A stretch of DNA of 64,000 bases from Mesostigma viride. Lineage: Eukaryota > Streptophyta > Mesostigmatophyceae > Mesostigmatales > Mesostigmataceae. The number at the start of each line of letters is the position of its first letter. The first letter of the stretch is position 1. Below the pieces are notes generated by a model. The model was given only the letters and a program-made list of their open reading frames with translations. It was not told the DNA's origin and made no database searches. Position numbers and translations under genes: made by a program. Of this stretch, positions 52,113 to 61,406 are shown piece by piece. The DNA is taken from NCBI GenBank assembly GCA_009746045.1, contig RPFO01000082.1, positions 1,852,841 to 1,916,840 on the forward strand, in the 5' to 3' direction.

Positions 52113-53234
52113 AGCACTCCAGCTAGTTGTCTAGATGGGGGCAATCGATTATGGGATAGCTTAGGCATTACAGCACTTGAAACGATATTAGCGCACAGCG
52201 TTATAGTACCTTCAATTAGCTCTGGCACCTTGTGGCCATCAGCTTGCGCCTTAATTAGCCGACGTCTCGAGCCCACCTCACATTTGTAGCATAAGCTATG
52301 CGTCAGCCTACCTATGGTATTGCACTGGTTGTATTGCACCCACAGTGTTGCGCCCCGGCACCATGCCGTGGAGAGAGCGCTCTGTGGCCTGCCCACCTGC
52401 GGCGGTGAGAGAAGCTAGGGCGCCCTCCCTCCTTCTCGCTGTGTATAGTATAGGGTTGATATAATATATAGGGTTGAAGGTTCCTTTACTCTGTATCGGC
52501 ACCCACGTGACGCAGTCACGTGCTTAAATTAATTAATTAATGGTTGTGGCAGGAGAGGAGGGCGGCATGTGCATCAGAGCTAGGCCTGCGCCGTGGGCTG
52601 AGGTTGAAGCTTATGGGCGACCCGTTCAGTTTCTGTATTGCCGGAGACCTTGGCCTCCACCGTGTTGAGCGCCGTGATCATTAATGTCATCTTCTCGGCC
52701 AGCGGCCAGGTCACGTGCTCCTCCAGCACTGCTCGGATGTCATCCTTGCAGAGGGAGGGAGCCAATGTGGCTGCCGGCTGCGCAGGCCGGGCTGGGTTGC
52801 GGATCGGCTTAGCGGCGATGTCTAAAACAGAACTTTCGCTGGAGGAAGCTCGGCACAGGATAGCGAGGCGGTGGTTGAGCGTTGGCCTGGCGAGGAACCC
52901 CTCCTGGTCGCGATCGGCGGGGATGGGCCCAACAGGCCCAAGGAGCTTGCGGAGGGGGATGTTCTCCTAGCTAGCTCATCAATTCGAGCTGTCCTCCATG
53001 ATCGACCTGTAATATTTGGCAGATGAGGCCGGCGGTAGTGCAGCGGCTCTACTACCAAGCGTAGATTGTCGAGGCCTGGAAGCAGTAAATAGTAGTGCAT
53101 GTGCTAGGTAGTATCAAGGAAACAACCAGCTAGCGCAGCTAGGCCGGGAGAGCCCGGACCATGCGCTACGTACTATGAAGTGAGACAACTATGCCTGGAC
53201 GCATGGCGATCCAAGGCCGTGGAAGGATCGACTA
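52113..53234. other. LINE-derived and unassigned sequence
   Basis: 52113-52210 is LINE sequence shared with 12.97-13.16 kb. A CACGTGACGCAGTCACGTG palindrome and an AATT-type tail are at 52505-52545. Minus-strand ORF1-like scraps (52765-52580, 53100-52822) follow. No intact gene. Confidence 0.5.
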
Positions 53235-54165
53235 GGGTATGTATAGCCAGAAAGTTGGACGGCGCGGTCACCAACATGCTGCGTTCCATCTTCTGCGTAG
53301 GATACGCTGCTCATGTTCGCAATGAGGACCTGTACCTCGGCATGCCATACATCCCAGGCACCGGCATTAAGCAGCGGCGCCTGCAGCTAGTAGGGCACTT
53401 AGCTCGCACCAACCAGGTAGACTTTATTTAGTTCTGTTGTGCCTATGCAGGGAGTAACTCTCTGCTGAGACGCCATGCCCTAGCTTCTTTGTATAGCTAT
53501 GCTGATCTTCCCCCCCATGACAGGCTCCCCCTTCGCTGGGCATAGCTTGAAGATCATGGGGATGCAAGTGCCCTGGTGCACCTAGAGCAAGGGTCCTTTA
53601 CATCCCCACCCTTGCAGGAAGTAGCTTAGGATGTATGATAGGCCATGTGCCCCCTCTCAAGGGCTATGTGCTACATATACTCCCAACGGAGTTATGTTAC
53701 AATTCAATTCAATTCAATTCAATTCAACCAGGTAGATACCTCACGTGGCCCCCCCGCGGGACTGCGCCCAGCTCAGCCTGGCCGGCACCTCCTTACGTGG
53801 GCCGGGCCCTGCGATGCTCGACGCCGCAAGGCCCGCACCTTCAAAGAACAGCTAGTAGAGGATATGGGAGGCCTAGGGGCCCTCTCGGTGATTTGGAACA
53901 AGATGATGGACAAGGCCAAGTGGGCCCAGGTAGTAGAGGACAACGACCCCCCGCCCCGTCCAGGGAAGCGCCCGCGTGTGCAAACATATTGGAAGTACGC
54001 CAGACAGGTCCCCTAGTGTAGAGAGCTTCGACTAGTTGGCTTTTGACGTTGGAGACAGATGTTGTAGATAGATTAGACCGGTAGGACTGTTTGCATCCAT
54101 CCATCCATCGGGGGTAATGCTCCGTGACTCCCCAACAGGAGCACGAGTCTACTTAATTAATTAAG
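53235..54165 (+). mobile_element. LINE 3' end, split by a SINE
   Basis: 53250-53420 encodes the RT C-terminus (RKLDGAVTNMLRSIF, AHVRNEDLYLGMPYI, LVGHLAR), which resumes at 53737 (DTSRGPPAGLRPAQPGRH) and ends at 54016, followed by the 3' region and the TGACTCCCCAACAGGAGCAC hairpin with an AATT-type tail at 54155. It is a plus-strand sibling of the copy at 45768-47182. Confidence 0.82.
53422..53725 (+). mobile_element. SINE with 11-bp target-site duplication
   Basis: A 304-bp insertion inside the LINE 3' end, flanked by AACCAGGTAGA (53411-53421 and 53726-53736). It ends in CTCCCAACGGAG hairpin sequence and an (ATTCA)n tail. A truncated sibling lies at 17341-17585. No RNA polymerase III boxes were convincingly recognised. 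Confidence 0.88.
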
Positions 54166-54300
54166 TAGCTTCCATCATCATTCCGTCATCATTCCGTCAT
54201 CATTCCGTCATCGCGACTAGGAGAAGTGCACCACCCTTATGCTGGCATCTGCCACCCCTATAGTGACCCTATAGTGACCGCGGCCTAGGATGGGGTCTCA

Positions 54301-54333
54301 CCCTAAGCCCTAAACCCTAAAACCCTAAACCAC
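54301..54333. repeat. Interstitial telomere-like repeat
   Basis: About four units of CCCTAAA with CCCTAAG and CCCTAAAA variants, the plant/green-algal TTTAGGG type read on the C-rich strand. Confidence 0.85.
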
Positions 54334-54443
54334 TTGCAAAAACAGTGTGCCCCCCTGCCACCACTGCTCACCAGGTTGTGACATTTAGGCTGGCATCTGT
54401 CACCACCCCGGCAGTTGTGATGGTGTGTTGGGGGTGTGACAAG

Positions 54444-54930
54444 GATGGCGAAAAATTGCACGTACTTACTCTTATATAAAGAACGCCCAAATTTTCGCCA
54501 CCCTGCCACCCCTTGGCGCGGGTCATAGGAGGTGTTTGTCAAGGTGTGAGAGTGATGGCGAAAAATTGCACGTACTTACTCTTATATAAAGAACGCCCAA
54601 TTTTTCGCCACCCTGCCACCCCTTGGCGCGGGTCATAGGAGGTGTTTGTCAAGGTGTGAGAGTGATGGCGAAAAATTGCACGTACTTACTCTTATATAAA
54701 GAACGCCCAATTTTTCGCCACCCTGCCACCCCTTGGCGCGGGTCATAGGAGGTGTTTGTCAAGGTGTGAGAGTGATGGCGAAAAATTGCACGTACTTACT
54801 CTTATATAAAGAACGCCCAATTTTTCGCCACCTTCCCCCACTGGCCGGCGCTGAGGTGGCGTGGGTTGTTGGATGTGGCGAAAAATTGCACGTACTTACT
54901 CTTAAGAAAAGACCGCCCAATTTTTCGCCA
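54444..54930. repeat. 110-bp tandem array, each unit with a 13-bp inverted repeat
   Basis: Units start at 54444, 54554, 54664 and 54774, plus a diverged last unit at 54874. Each contains TGGCGAAAAATTG, about 30 bases including CTTATATAAA, then CAATTTTTCGCCA, which pairs with the first arm. In the last unit the TATATAAA centre has become TAAGAAAA while the arms are kept. The array lies between the telomere-like patch and the virus-like genes. Confidence 0.93.
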
Positions 54931-55076
54931 TGGCCTCGCAGGGTGAGGGAGCCGGCGAGGGCCGCGCGGCGGGGTGTGACCCGAACCGGATGGGCCTCAG
55001 ATTTGCATGGGAAGCAGTTGTCGCTGGCAACGATGACTACATGCATGGCAGAAACGCGTTCCATTAAAAATATTTA
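54931..55076. other. Boundary between tandem array and virus-like genes
   Basis: 146 bp with no gene: GC-rich at first, then AT-rich (AAAAATATTTATTA) just before the stop codon of the last minus-strand gene, where a polyadenylation region is expected. The virus-like element's left edge must be here or in the array; no terminal repeat pair can be tested because the other end is outside the window. Confidence 0.5.
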
Positions 55077-55844
55077 TTACTTATCCGCTCCCTGCAGGAA
55101 AGGAGCGATTTCATCCATCGACAGGCCAGACAACGACGTGATCGAATAATCCTTCTCATCGCCCCACCACGAGGGTTTATACCTATCAAGAAACGCGTGC
55201 ATGTCCGCCTTCGAAATTTCCAAGTAACCACCGCCACGGCTGTTGCCCTTCGCCCCTTTGGCAGAAATTCCCAGAGTCGGGCTTAACAACCTGTTGACGA
55301 GCCCGCTACACTGTGCAAAAGACAAACTACCAGCCTCGCCTGCTCGCCGTTGGTATCCAAATGTTGAGCGCATGAACCAGGCCTTGTCGGCAATTTCGCT
55401 ATCAATTTTATTCCCTAGTGCAATCGTCTCGTCGCGCGTCAACTTCATTGTGAGATTGGACGGATCAGCCGTCGTGATGAAGTCGATGATAGGCGTCCCT
55501 TCTAGTAGCTTGAGCGTAATGGCCAGAGACTGTGCTAGTCCAAAACGAGAATACGCCTTCAAATCAAACAAGGACTCTGACTTCTGCAGAATCAACAGAT
55601 TGTCTCTGAAATGCTCCTTGGTTCCTAGTCCCGTCAACTTCGAATATTGCCGAATGCCAGCGTACGCCTTCCTCCCCATCTCCTTGTCCAGAATTTGAGG
55701 GAGCTCGTCGTCGATGAGATCATACGGAATCATGTACAACCGGTGAACCAGTTCGTACACCGCCTTCAGACGCATTTCGTACGGTGAAAGTGGAACCGTG
55801 CCGCCGATTCTCCCCTCTAGATCCTTGTACTCCTCCTCGCTCAT
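55077..55844 (-). CDS. Virus-like protein downstream of the primase-helicase
   Basis: Starting at the ATG at 55844 this encodes 255 residues (SEEEYKDLEGRIGGTV onward). The same frame is open upstream to about 56039, overlapping the helicase gene, so the start could also be earlier. The sequence is mixed alpha/beta with no recognised catalytic motif; the last ~80 residues (SPTLGISAKGAKGNSRGGGY ... KADMHAFLDRYKP) resemble a small DNA-binding or winged-helix end. It follows the helicase stop by 32 bases and could be its detached C-terminal domain. Last gene before the tandem array. Confidence 0.65.
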   Translation of the reverse strand: MSEEEYKDLEGRIGGTVPLSPYEMRLKAVYELVHRLYMIPYDLIDDELPQILDKEMGRKAYAGIRQYSKLTGLGTKEHFRDNLLILQKSESLFDLKAYSRFGLAQSLAITLKLLEGTPIIDFITTADPSNLTMKLTRDETIALGNKIDSEIADKAWFMRSTFGYQRRAGEAGSLSFAQCSGLVNRLLSPTLGISAKGAKGNSRGGGYLEISKADMHAFLDRYKPSWWGDEKDYSITSLSGLSMDEIAPFLQGADK

Positions 55845-55876
55845 AAGCACCACCTCCCTGTCCTTGTCTGGATCTT

Positions 55877-56920
55877 CTAGTACCGGAAGCGGGGGGCGTC
55901 GATGTCCCCCAACTCCTCCACTGCCGACACCTCCACGCCGTAGTCCTCCGTCAGTATCTTGATGAGATTTCCCTTGTAGTGGGACCTCGACACCGCGAGA
56001 TCTTGCTGGTTCCGGCAGAAGAGACGGAATTTGGGGCAATTTCTGTCATAGATACGCGACTTGTCCGCGCTCCAGTCGCAGACTACGTCGGCGTTGTCGA
56101 ACAGCAGCTGGATGAGCGCAGTGTCCCCCGCGATCATGTTCTCGACGATCGTACCGTAGTCCGTTGGAGGCCTGTCAAGAAGCGAAGTCGTGTCTCGATA
56201 GAAGATGACCATCTCTCCCTTGACTAAGTGGCGCACCCTGAAAATTTGCTGGAGGGTTGTCGTGTAGCTCGCGTAGTGGTCCCCGTTGATGAAGAGTCCC
56301 ACCATGCTGTCGAACGTGTGCTCCGTGTAGCTGACTCCAACCGTGATCGTGGGGCTGAAGATCAAAAAGTCCAAGTCAGCCCACGCAGCATTCGCGCCAA
56401 ACTCCAGATCCTCCTTGCTCGTCAGACTAGTGTAGAGACGCCCGTTCTTGCGCTTGTCGATGAAGGGTTTGAGTGCCTCATACGCCATGGCGGCCTCTTT
56501 TTTGCCAGACATTGGGCAGAAAATCCTCTCTCCGGCCTCTATCCTCCTCTCACACTCAGTAACAAACCTGTCCACGCAGACCTTTCGCCAGTTCTTTTCT
56601 GATGTCACATCCACCCATCGCAGAGTCCTGTTGGTAGGGCGCCGGAAGGTGTTGCAATCCACCTCCATAGTATCCGCCGCGCGATAGGCCGCTATGAACT
56701 CGTATACCTTTCGAGTAACGGTAGCGTCTAGCGCAATCACGACCTTGGACATCTCAATGAGCCTGATGAACTTCCTCAACACCTCGCGCGGTTTCACGTG
56801 GCGCTGCGAAATCGCGGTGAGGGTGTTATATATTTCGTCTAGGATGAGGAGATCGAACGGTTGGTCTGTGACGCGCAAGATGCTGTTAAGAACGACCAGC
56901 ACCCTGTCATCAGACATCAT
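55877..56920 (-). CDS. Helicase second half (Walker B to motif VI), virus-like
   Basis: 347 residues from the ATG at 56920, which overlaps the upstream stop as ATGA. FDLLILDEIYN (residues 22-32) is a Walker B/DExx box, VVIALDATVTR matches the following DAT motif, and QQIFRVRH near residue 245 resembles the Q-x2-x-R-x-R motif VI of superfamily-2 helicases. The layout recalls the herpes origin-binding-protein helicases found in large DNA viruses and mobile elements. It lacks its own Walker A, which sits at the end of the upstream frame, so the ATPase works only if both halves are joined or assembled. Confidence 0.72.
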   Translation of the reverse strand: MMSDDRVLVVLNSILRVTDQPFDLLILDEIYNTLTAISQRHVKPREVLRKFIRLIEMSKVVIALDATVTRKVYEFIAAYRAADTMEVDCNTFRRPTNRTLRWVDVTSEKNWRKVCVDRFVTECERRIEAGERIFCPMSGKKEAAMAYEALKPFIDKRKNGRLYTSLTSKEDLEFGANAAWADLDFLIFSPTITVGVSYTEHTFDSMVGLFINGDHYASYTTTLQQIFRVRHLVKGEMVIFYRDTTSLLDRPPTDYGTIVENMIAGDTALIQLLFDNADVVCDWSADKSRIYDRNCPKFRLFCRNQQDLAVSRSHYKGNLIKILTEDYGVEVSAVEELGDIDAPRFRY

Positions 56921-58659
56921 TCCCTTCGACCGCTGAGGTAGTGACGGAAATTCGGGTCATTGGACAAGATATGGAACGCGTTGTCCTCCCATGCAATCGT
57001 CCTCCCGCGCTCGCCAAGAGACTTGTAGTTGCGATCCTCCTCCTTGGACAGGCTGATGTTAGCCACCATGCAGCACACGCGGATACCTGGATCCCTCCTC
57101 ACCGCCTCGTTGACGAGTTCACGAATCCTCTCAGATTTACCTGTCCCGCAGTTGGACTGGACGAGGATGGTGCTCTTGTGCGGGCCTCTAAATAGCGCAT
57201 CCCAGCTGAAAGGCCTGATTTTCTCGGACGAGTACGTGTGAGTGAACGGCACTTTGTCCGAGTCCGCGAGCTTCATCACGGGCGGGGAGATCTCGATGAA
57301 TCGGTGCTGTGAGTCCTGGTGGCATCTGTACTGTACAGCGCCATTAGGGAGTAGCAGGTTATAAGGCCCGTTGTTGTCGTGTATCTTGAGGCAGATCCTG
57401 CATAACGGATCCACAGAGTCGACGGAGTACTTGACGAACGTTGCGACACCTCGATCGGATTCTTTACAGGTTGTGCGCATATACTTGCATCCAGGCGAAA
57501 ACTTTTTCATTGCTTCGATGGATGGCGAGATGTCCAGGCCCCGAGGTGGTGGGATAGTCTTCCCATACCCTCGAAACACTGTATGGCTCGTTTCGGATAG
57601 TTCCGCATCATCGACATGGGGGAGCCGGGTCAGTCCCTCTTCGTTGAAGACAGTCACCAAATATTCGCCGACGTCGGAACTACCCCCTGGGACTGGGCGG
57701 AGGTACGCGTCCTCGCCGCTGTCTCCGCGCTTCTTCATCCCTATCATGCGAAAGGCCCGGTACCTCGAATAGATCATTCTATCGTAGCAAAACTTGATGT
57801 CGTGTTTAGGCGCCCAAACGCCAGTTGTTTTCTCCACAATCGGGTTCCCGTTCGCGTGCATGTCCTCCCAATCCTCTTTCGAGTGCTGGGACTTGACGAG
57901 TCTCTGGCACACCTCAGACTGATATCCTGAAGATAAATCCATCGCGCACTGAAGAAGAAACGACTGAAAAAGCTCTCCCATCTTGACACGATCCTCCATT
58001 GTCGGGATGTAGATCGTCGGCACCGTGACATGAACAGAGTTCTTGAAAATGCCGCTCCTGACGCGATGGCCAATAAGGACCCGCATATCTCGCTCTTCCT
58101 CGACATTTATCTCGTACACGTCGTTGAAGAACATGGATATGGCCGCTTTTGCGTACTTCTCCAGCTGGTAGTCGATGGGTTCTTCCGTTTCCCAGTCAAA
58201 ATCGAAATATGGGACGACGCTCACGTCGGGGGATAGAATTTCTAGCAAATGCGGATCGCTTGTTGATAACTCCGCATGGGTCTTGATCAAGTCCTCCCTG
58301 CACCCGAAAGCGGCATACATGTTCGTTTTTTTGTACGTGTTCAGCGCCATGATGTACTTCATCCCACGAGAGCGACCATACGCCTCCGAAGCGTCTTGGG
58401 GTTTTTCCTCTTCGTACGAGTACATCACCCCTGGCGTCCGAGCAAAGAAAGGCGTATCTTTCGACGCGAACCACAGAGGAACAAATTCCGCGGCGGTCGA
58501 CATCTTAGAGGTTGTGTGAGCGCAAGAGTGTGGATTGTCGTGGGAGAGTCCGCCTTTATTCCCGTGGGAGATCTCCCACGAGGAATCGAATCGTGTCGGC
58601 TTGTCGGTTACGTCGTGTCGGTCGACCGTGTCGTCATGCAGGTTGAAGTTCGAGACCAT
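56917..58659 (-). CDS. Archaeo-eukaryotic-type primase with Walker A tail, virus-like
   Basis: 580 residues from ATG 58659; ATG at 58503 (MSTAAEFVPLWF) is an alternative start. VVPYFDFDWE holds a DxD pair (about residues 153-155) and FKNSVHVTVP an S-x-H (208-210), the two hallmark motifs of the AEP primase fold. CRICLKIHDNN ... YRCHQDSQH may be a zinc site. The last 85 residues start a helicase: VQSNCGTGKSERI is a Walker A loop. The frame then ends, 4 bases overlapped with the next gene that supplies Walker B. Primase-helicase fusions start DNA replication in polinton-like viruses and related elements. The split is either a frameshift signal, a mutation or a sequencing indel. Confidence 0.75.
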   Translation of the reverse strand: MVSNFNLHDDTVDRHDVTDKPTRFDSSWEISHGNKGGLSHDNPHSCAHTTSKMSTAAEFVPLWFASKDTPFFARTPGVMYSYEEEKPQDASEAYGRSRGMKYIMALNTYKKTNMYAAFGCREDLIKTHAELSTSDPHLLEILSPDVSVVPYFDFDWETEEPIDYQLEKYAKAAISMFFNDVYEINVEEERDMRVLIGHRVRSGIFKNSVHVTVPTIYIPTMEDRVKMGELFQSFLLQCAMDLSSGYQSEVCQRLVKSQHSKEDWEDMHANGNPIVEKTTGVWAPKHDIKFCYDRMIYSRYRAFRMIGMKKRGDSGEDAYLRPVPGGSSDVGEYLVTVFNEEGLTRLPHVDDAELSETSHTVFRGYGKTIPPPRGLDISPSIEAMKKFSPGCKYMRTTCKESDRGVATFVKYSVDSVDPLCRICLKIHDNNGPYNLLLPNGAVQYRCHQDSQHRFIEISPPVMKLADSDKVPFTHTYSSEKIRPFSWDALFRGPHKSTILVQSNCGTGKSERIRELVNEAVRRDPGIRVCCMVANISLSKEEDRNYKSLGERGRTIAWEDNAFHILSNDPNFRHYLSGRRE

Positions 58660-58857
58660 TCTGGAAGGTTGTATACCGTATGCTTAGAAAAAAAAAGTTT
58701 CGATTAAAAAATTTCAGTTCGTTTAAAAACCACATAAACCCTCGAACCTCGACCCTCAAGAAAAATGGTCCCATGGAACTTTTTTATTTCCTGTATAATG
58801 CATGCGGTTTAGGATATCATTTTCGACATTCATGAAAATTTCCCACGGGAAAACTGT

Positions 58858-60141
58858 CTACTTTTTCCTCGGCCTCAGCCGACGTCCGCCAGTCTCGCCG
58901 CCCTGAGGAGAGGGGCCCCCCGCCTGCCGCTCGTAAACGGCTCCTGTAAGTACGTCGTGCCCCATCAAGTCACCAGCCCATTTTCGCTTTTTCCACGAAG
59001 CGCCCTTCAGGAAACGGGTGATGTACGCCTGCCTCGTTGCATCAATGCCGTGGTAGATGCGGTTGTACTTCGCAGAATAATACTCGTGCTTCATGTATTC
59101 GCCTGGATTTTTTGGGTCCTCGAACACGTACTTCTGATGAGCTCGAGCCTGCAACGCGTTAATCAGCTTCTTGTACCCGTCTGGAATTTGGTAGTCGTAC
59201 GTGCCGTACGTCTCTGCCGTCTTAAAACGTTGAATTATCATGCGGCGCTCGCTCGGAATGTATCCGTTCTCGTGTGGCTCGAGCTCGCTGATAGAACTGA
59301 CAACGCGCATTTTGTCGTGGTCGTACCTGGTTGGTGGCAGTTTCTCGCCGGACAGGTAAATAAGACCCATCAAAGCGGCGTCAGACGTAGGGTCCTTTTT
59401 GTACTCGGCGGCGGCGATCCGCTGGAGCTGCTCGTACGTATACCTCAGTGGCTTGCTCTCGGCCCTGTCGAATTTCCTGTCGAGGTCGCCGACCTTCAGC
59501 TCATTGACTCGAGCAGCGTACGCGTCCGTCACGTCGCGTGGGAGCCTCTTTTCAGGTGGCATCATTCGATTCACCCCGTTTATCACTCCGAGCAAGTTCT
59601 TCTCGTTCTCCCTCCACGCATCCTCTTTCGAGTGTGCGAGCTTGCGTTTGGGTTCCGAGGTTTCGTGGACGACGCGCAGGACACGGGCGGTGTCGGCGAG
59701 GCAGTCGACTGATTCGTCCTGCGAGCACCCCAGCCTGTCGAGGAGAACTCGGAGCCTGCCGATGTACCCCTTCGCGGTTTTGCGCGTCGCCCCGCGCTCT
59801 CTCGAGGGCCTGCCAGGCTCGTGATGCTCTGGCCGGGCATCCGCTGCGGCGACGGCCTCGTCGAAGGTCCAGTATCGTCCATCAGTAGGTCGCGCAGGCG
59901 GTTCCTCGTGGTGCGGTGGCTCCGGCGAGGGTGGAGAGGTCGCCTGCAAGCCGATTTTTTCAGCGCACTCGGGGTTATTTGCGATCCATCGGTCACTGGG
60001 ATTCCAGACGCCCTTCTTGACCTTGCTTTTCGCCGAGATGCAGTTCGTCTGGTCGCGGGCGATTGCTCGCCTCTTCGCCTGGGCCCGTCGCCATTGCTCG
60101 CGACGCTCCTCTACGGTCACCGTCATCTGATGACTGAACAT
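58858..60141 (-). CDS. Tyrosine recombinase (integrase) of virus-like element
   Basis: 427 residues. The first ~110 are basic and Pro-rich. An alpha-helical core-binding region follows (~120-250), then the catalytic domain: LPPTRYD with R272 in the position of the first catalytic arginine (the PPxR form seen in Crypton and viral enzymes), GIDATRQAYITR with R370, LMGHD with H395 and VYER with Y403 as nucleophile. This R...R..H..Y set identifies a tyrosine recombinase, presumably the enzyme that integrates the element. The C-terminus is a basic tail (RRLRPRKK). Its start overlaps the upstream AT-hook gene by 149 bases. Frame intact. Confidence 0.85.
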   Translation of the reverse strand: MFSHQMTVTVEERREQWRRAQAKRRAIARDQTNCISAKSKVKKGVWNPSDRWIANNPECAEKIGLQATSPPSPEPPHHEEPPARPTDGRYWTFDEAVAAADARPEHHEPGRPSRERGATRKTAKGYIGRLRVLLDRLGCSQDESVDCLADTARVLRVVHETSEPKRKLAHSKEDAWRENEKNLLGVINGVNRMMPPEKRLPRDVTDAYAARVNELKVGDLDRKFDRAESKPLRYTYEQLQRIAAAEYKKDPTSDAALMGLIYLSGEKLPPTRYDHDKMRVVSSISELEPHENGYIPSERRMIIQRFKTAETYGTYDYQIPDGYKKLINALQARAHQKYVFEDPKNPGEYMKHEYYSAKYNRIYHGIDATRQAYITRFLKGASWKKRKWAGDLMGHDVLTGAVYERQAGGPSPQGGETGGRRLRPRKK

Positions 60142-60487
60142 GAGACAATTTTTTGGCTCGAGGCTTTTTATACCCTACGGGGTGGATCCTTGGGCGCCCT
60201 CGAGGCCGTTTCGGTTCGTGTCGTTTTTCCGTTTTGGAGGGTGAGCGCCCACGTGGACGCCTGCGATCGCCCACCAAGGCGAGGATGGCCAATCGGATTT
60301 CGGGGCTCATGTCGTGACAGGTGGACGGAATCGTGTCGTTGTGGCCTGCTTCTTGAAGGATCCTGACGACACGTTCTAGAGTTTTCTGCCCCAGTCGAGA
60401 ACCCGAACAATATCGGAGGAGTGCTTGGGTGTCCAACACGTACTCCTTCTCGGCGCCTGCGTATCGTTTGATGGACGGAATATCCAT
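59993..60487 (-). CDS. Small AT-hook protein of virus-like element
   Basis: 164 residues from ATG 60487. The N-terminal ~70 residues look helical (YVLDTQALLRYCSG...). Then comes a strongly basic segment with KRPRGRPRIHP, a textbook AT-hook (GRP core) that inserts in the minor groove of AT-rich DNA, followed by another basic run (KKPRAKK). The last third overlaps the recombinase gene in another frame and may be under dual constraint or not translated. A role in DNA binding or packaging is inference. Confidence 0.6.
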   Translation of the reverse strand: MDIPSIKRYAGAEKEYVLDTQALLRYCSGSRLGQKTLERVVRILQEAGHNDTIPSTCHDMSPEIRLAILALVGDRRRPRGRSPSKTEKRHEPKRPRGRPRIHPVGYKKPRAKKLSHVQSSDDGDRRGASRAMATGPGEEASNRPRPDELHLGEKQGQEGRLESQ

Positions 60488-60509
60488 AGTATATCATGTT
60501 CAGAGAAAA

Positions 60510-61394
60510 TTATTTTATCGAGAGAAATGTATTGAAGTTTCGACGAAACATTTTTTTCGGGTCGCGCTGGTCGAAGTCGACAGCGAAGAAGTCGTGAGGA
60601 TCGTCCTTGACGGCGTGGTCCCATAGCGCGAGAAACTCGTCCGGCGCCACAGCCCCCGCGCTCTCTTCCGCGATCTGTCGCGCGGCTCGATGGTCCTTCG
60701 TTCTGAACAGCGCAAGAAACGATATATTCGCTCGCACTGCTCGTGGTACGCCACCGCTCGTGTACGCCTGTGTCAGGAAAATCATGCTCGTGAGGAAGTG
60801 TCTGTGTTTGAACGCGAAAGCCGCAACAGCGTTTTTGCTAGAGCTCTGATAGAGGGCACTGCCTTGCATGTCGTCTATCAGAATGAGCGACGAAGGAGGA
60901 CCGTGCTCGAACCTTGTCGCAGGTTTATCCCAGTTCATTGCATCAAGGCGTAGGTACATGGAGAGGTCCATGAGTTCTGCGTTTTTATTCCCGTCCACGT
61001 ATTCGCGTTTAAACGTTTCCCACACCTTGAGATCGTCTTTGTACCTCTCGTATTCGTGGAGGTCAGACTTTATATGATCTATCATCCCATCGAATGCCAG
61101 GTTAGAGTAGACTTCCATCGTCATAGCTGGTTCCGGGAGCTCCTTGTATTTTGGCTCCGTGTGGGCACTCCCTGAAATGAGGTACAGCTTGTCGAATGAG
61201 TTGTTAGCAAAGTAAGCCTTCGCCATGTTGACTGCCGATGTAGTTTTCCCAGACCGTCGAGCTCCGCAGAAGTTTGCGATGAAATGAAGACTCGGCATAT
61301 TCGGTGGAGCAGGACGCTGTGGGGCGTATCGTTGCTTTATGTCTTTGTTCTCAAGTGAATGAATTCGTCGCTCTTCGATGATAGCCATTATCAT
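60510..61394 (-). CDS. A32-type (FtsK/HerA superfamily) genome-packaging ATPase
   Basis: 294 residues from ATG 61394, intact. FCGARRSGKTTSAVNMAK (about 43-60) is a Walker A loop and SLILIDDMQGS (169-179) a Walker B with paired aspartates, with the spacing and size of virus DNA-packaging ATPases (poxvirus A32, polinton and virophage homologues). These pump the genome into the capsid, so the gene implies a virus rather than a plain transposon. It is preceded by the coiled-coil gene (12 bases away) and followed by the AT-hook gene (22 bases), suggesting a compact transcription unit. Confidence 0.85.
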   Translation of the reverse strand: MIMAIIEERRIHSLENKDIKQRYAPQRPAPPNMPSLHFIANFCGARRSGKTTSAVNMAKAYFANNSFDKLYLISGSAHTEPKYKELPEPAMTMEVYSNLAFDGMIDHIKSDLHEYERYKDDLKVWETFKREYVDGNKNAELMDLSMYLRLDAMNWDKPATRFEHGPPSSLILIDDMQGSALYQSSSKNAVAAFAFKHRHFLTSMIFLTQAYTSGGVPRAVRANISFLALFRTKDHRAARQIAEESAGAVAPDEFLALWDHAVKDDPHDFFAVDFDQRDPKKMFRRNFNTFLSIK

Positions 61395-61406
61395 TCTGAA
61401 GACATT

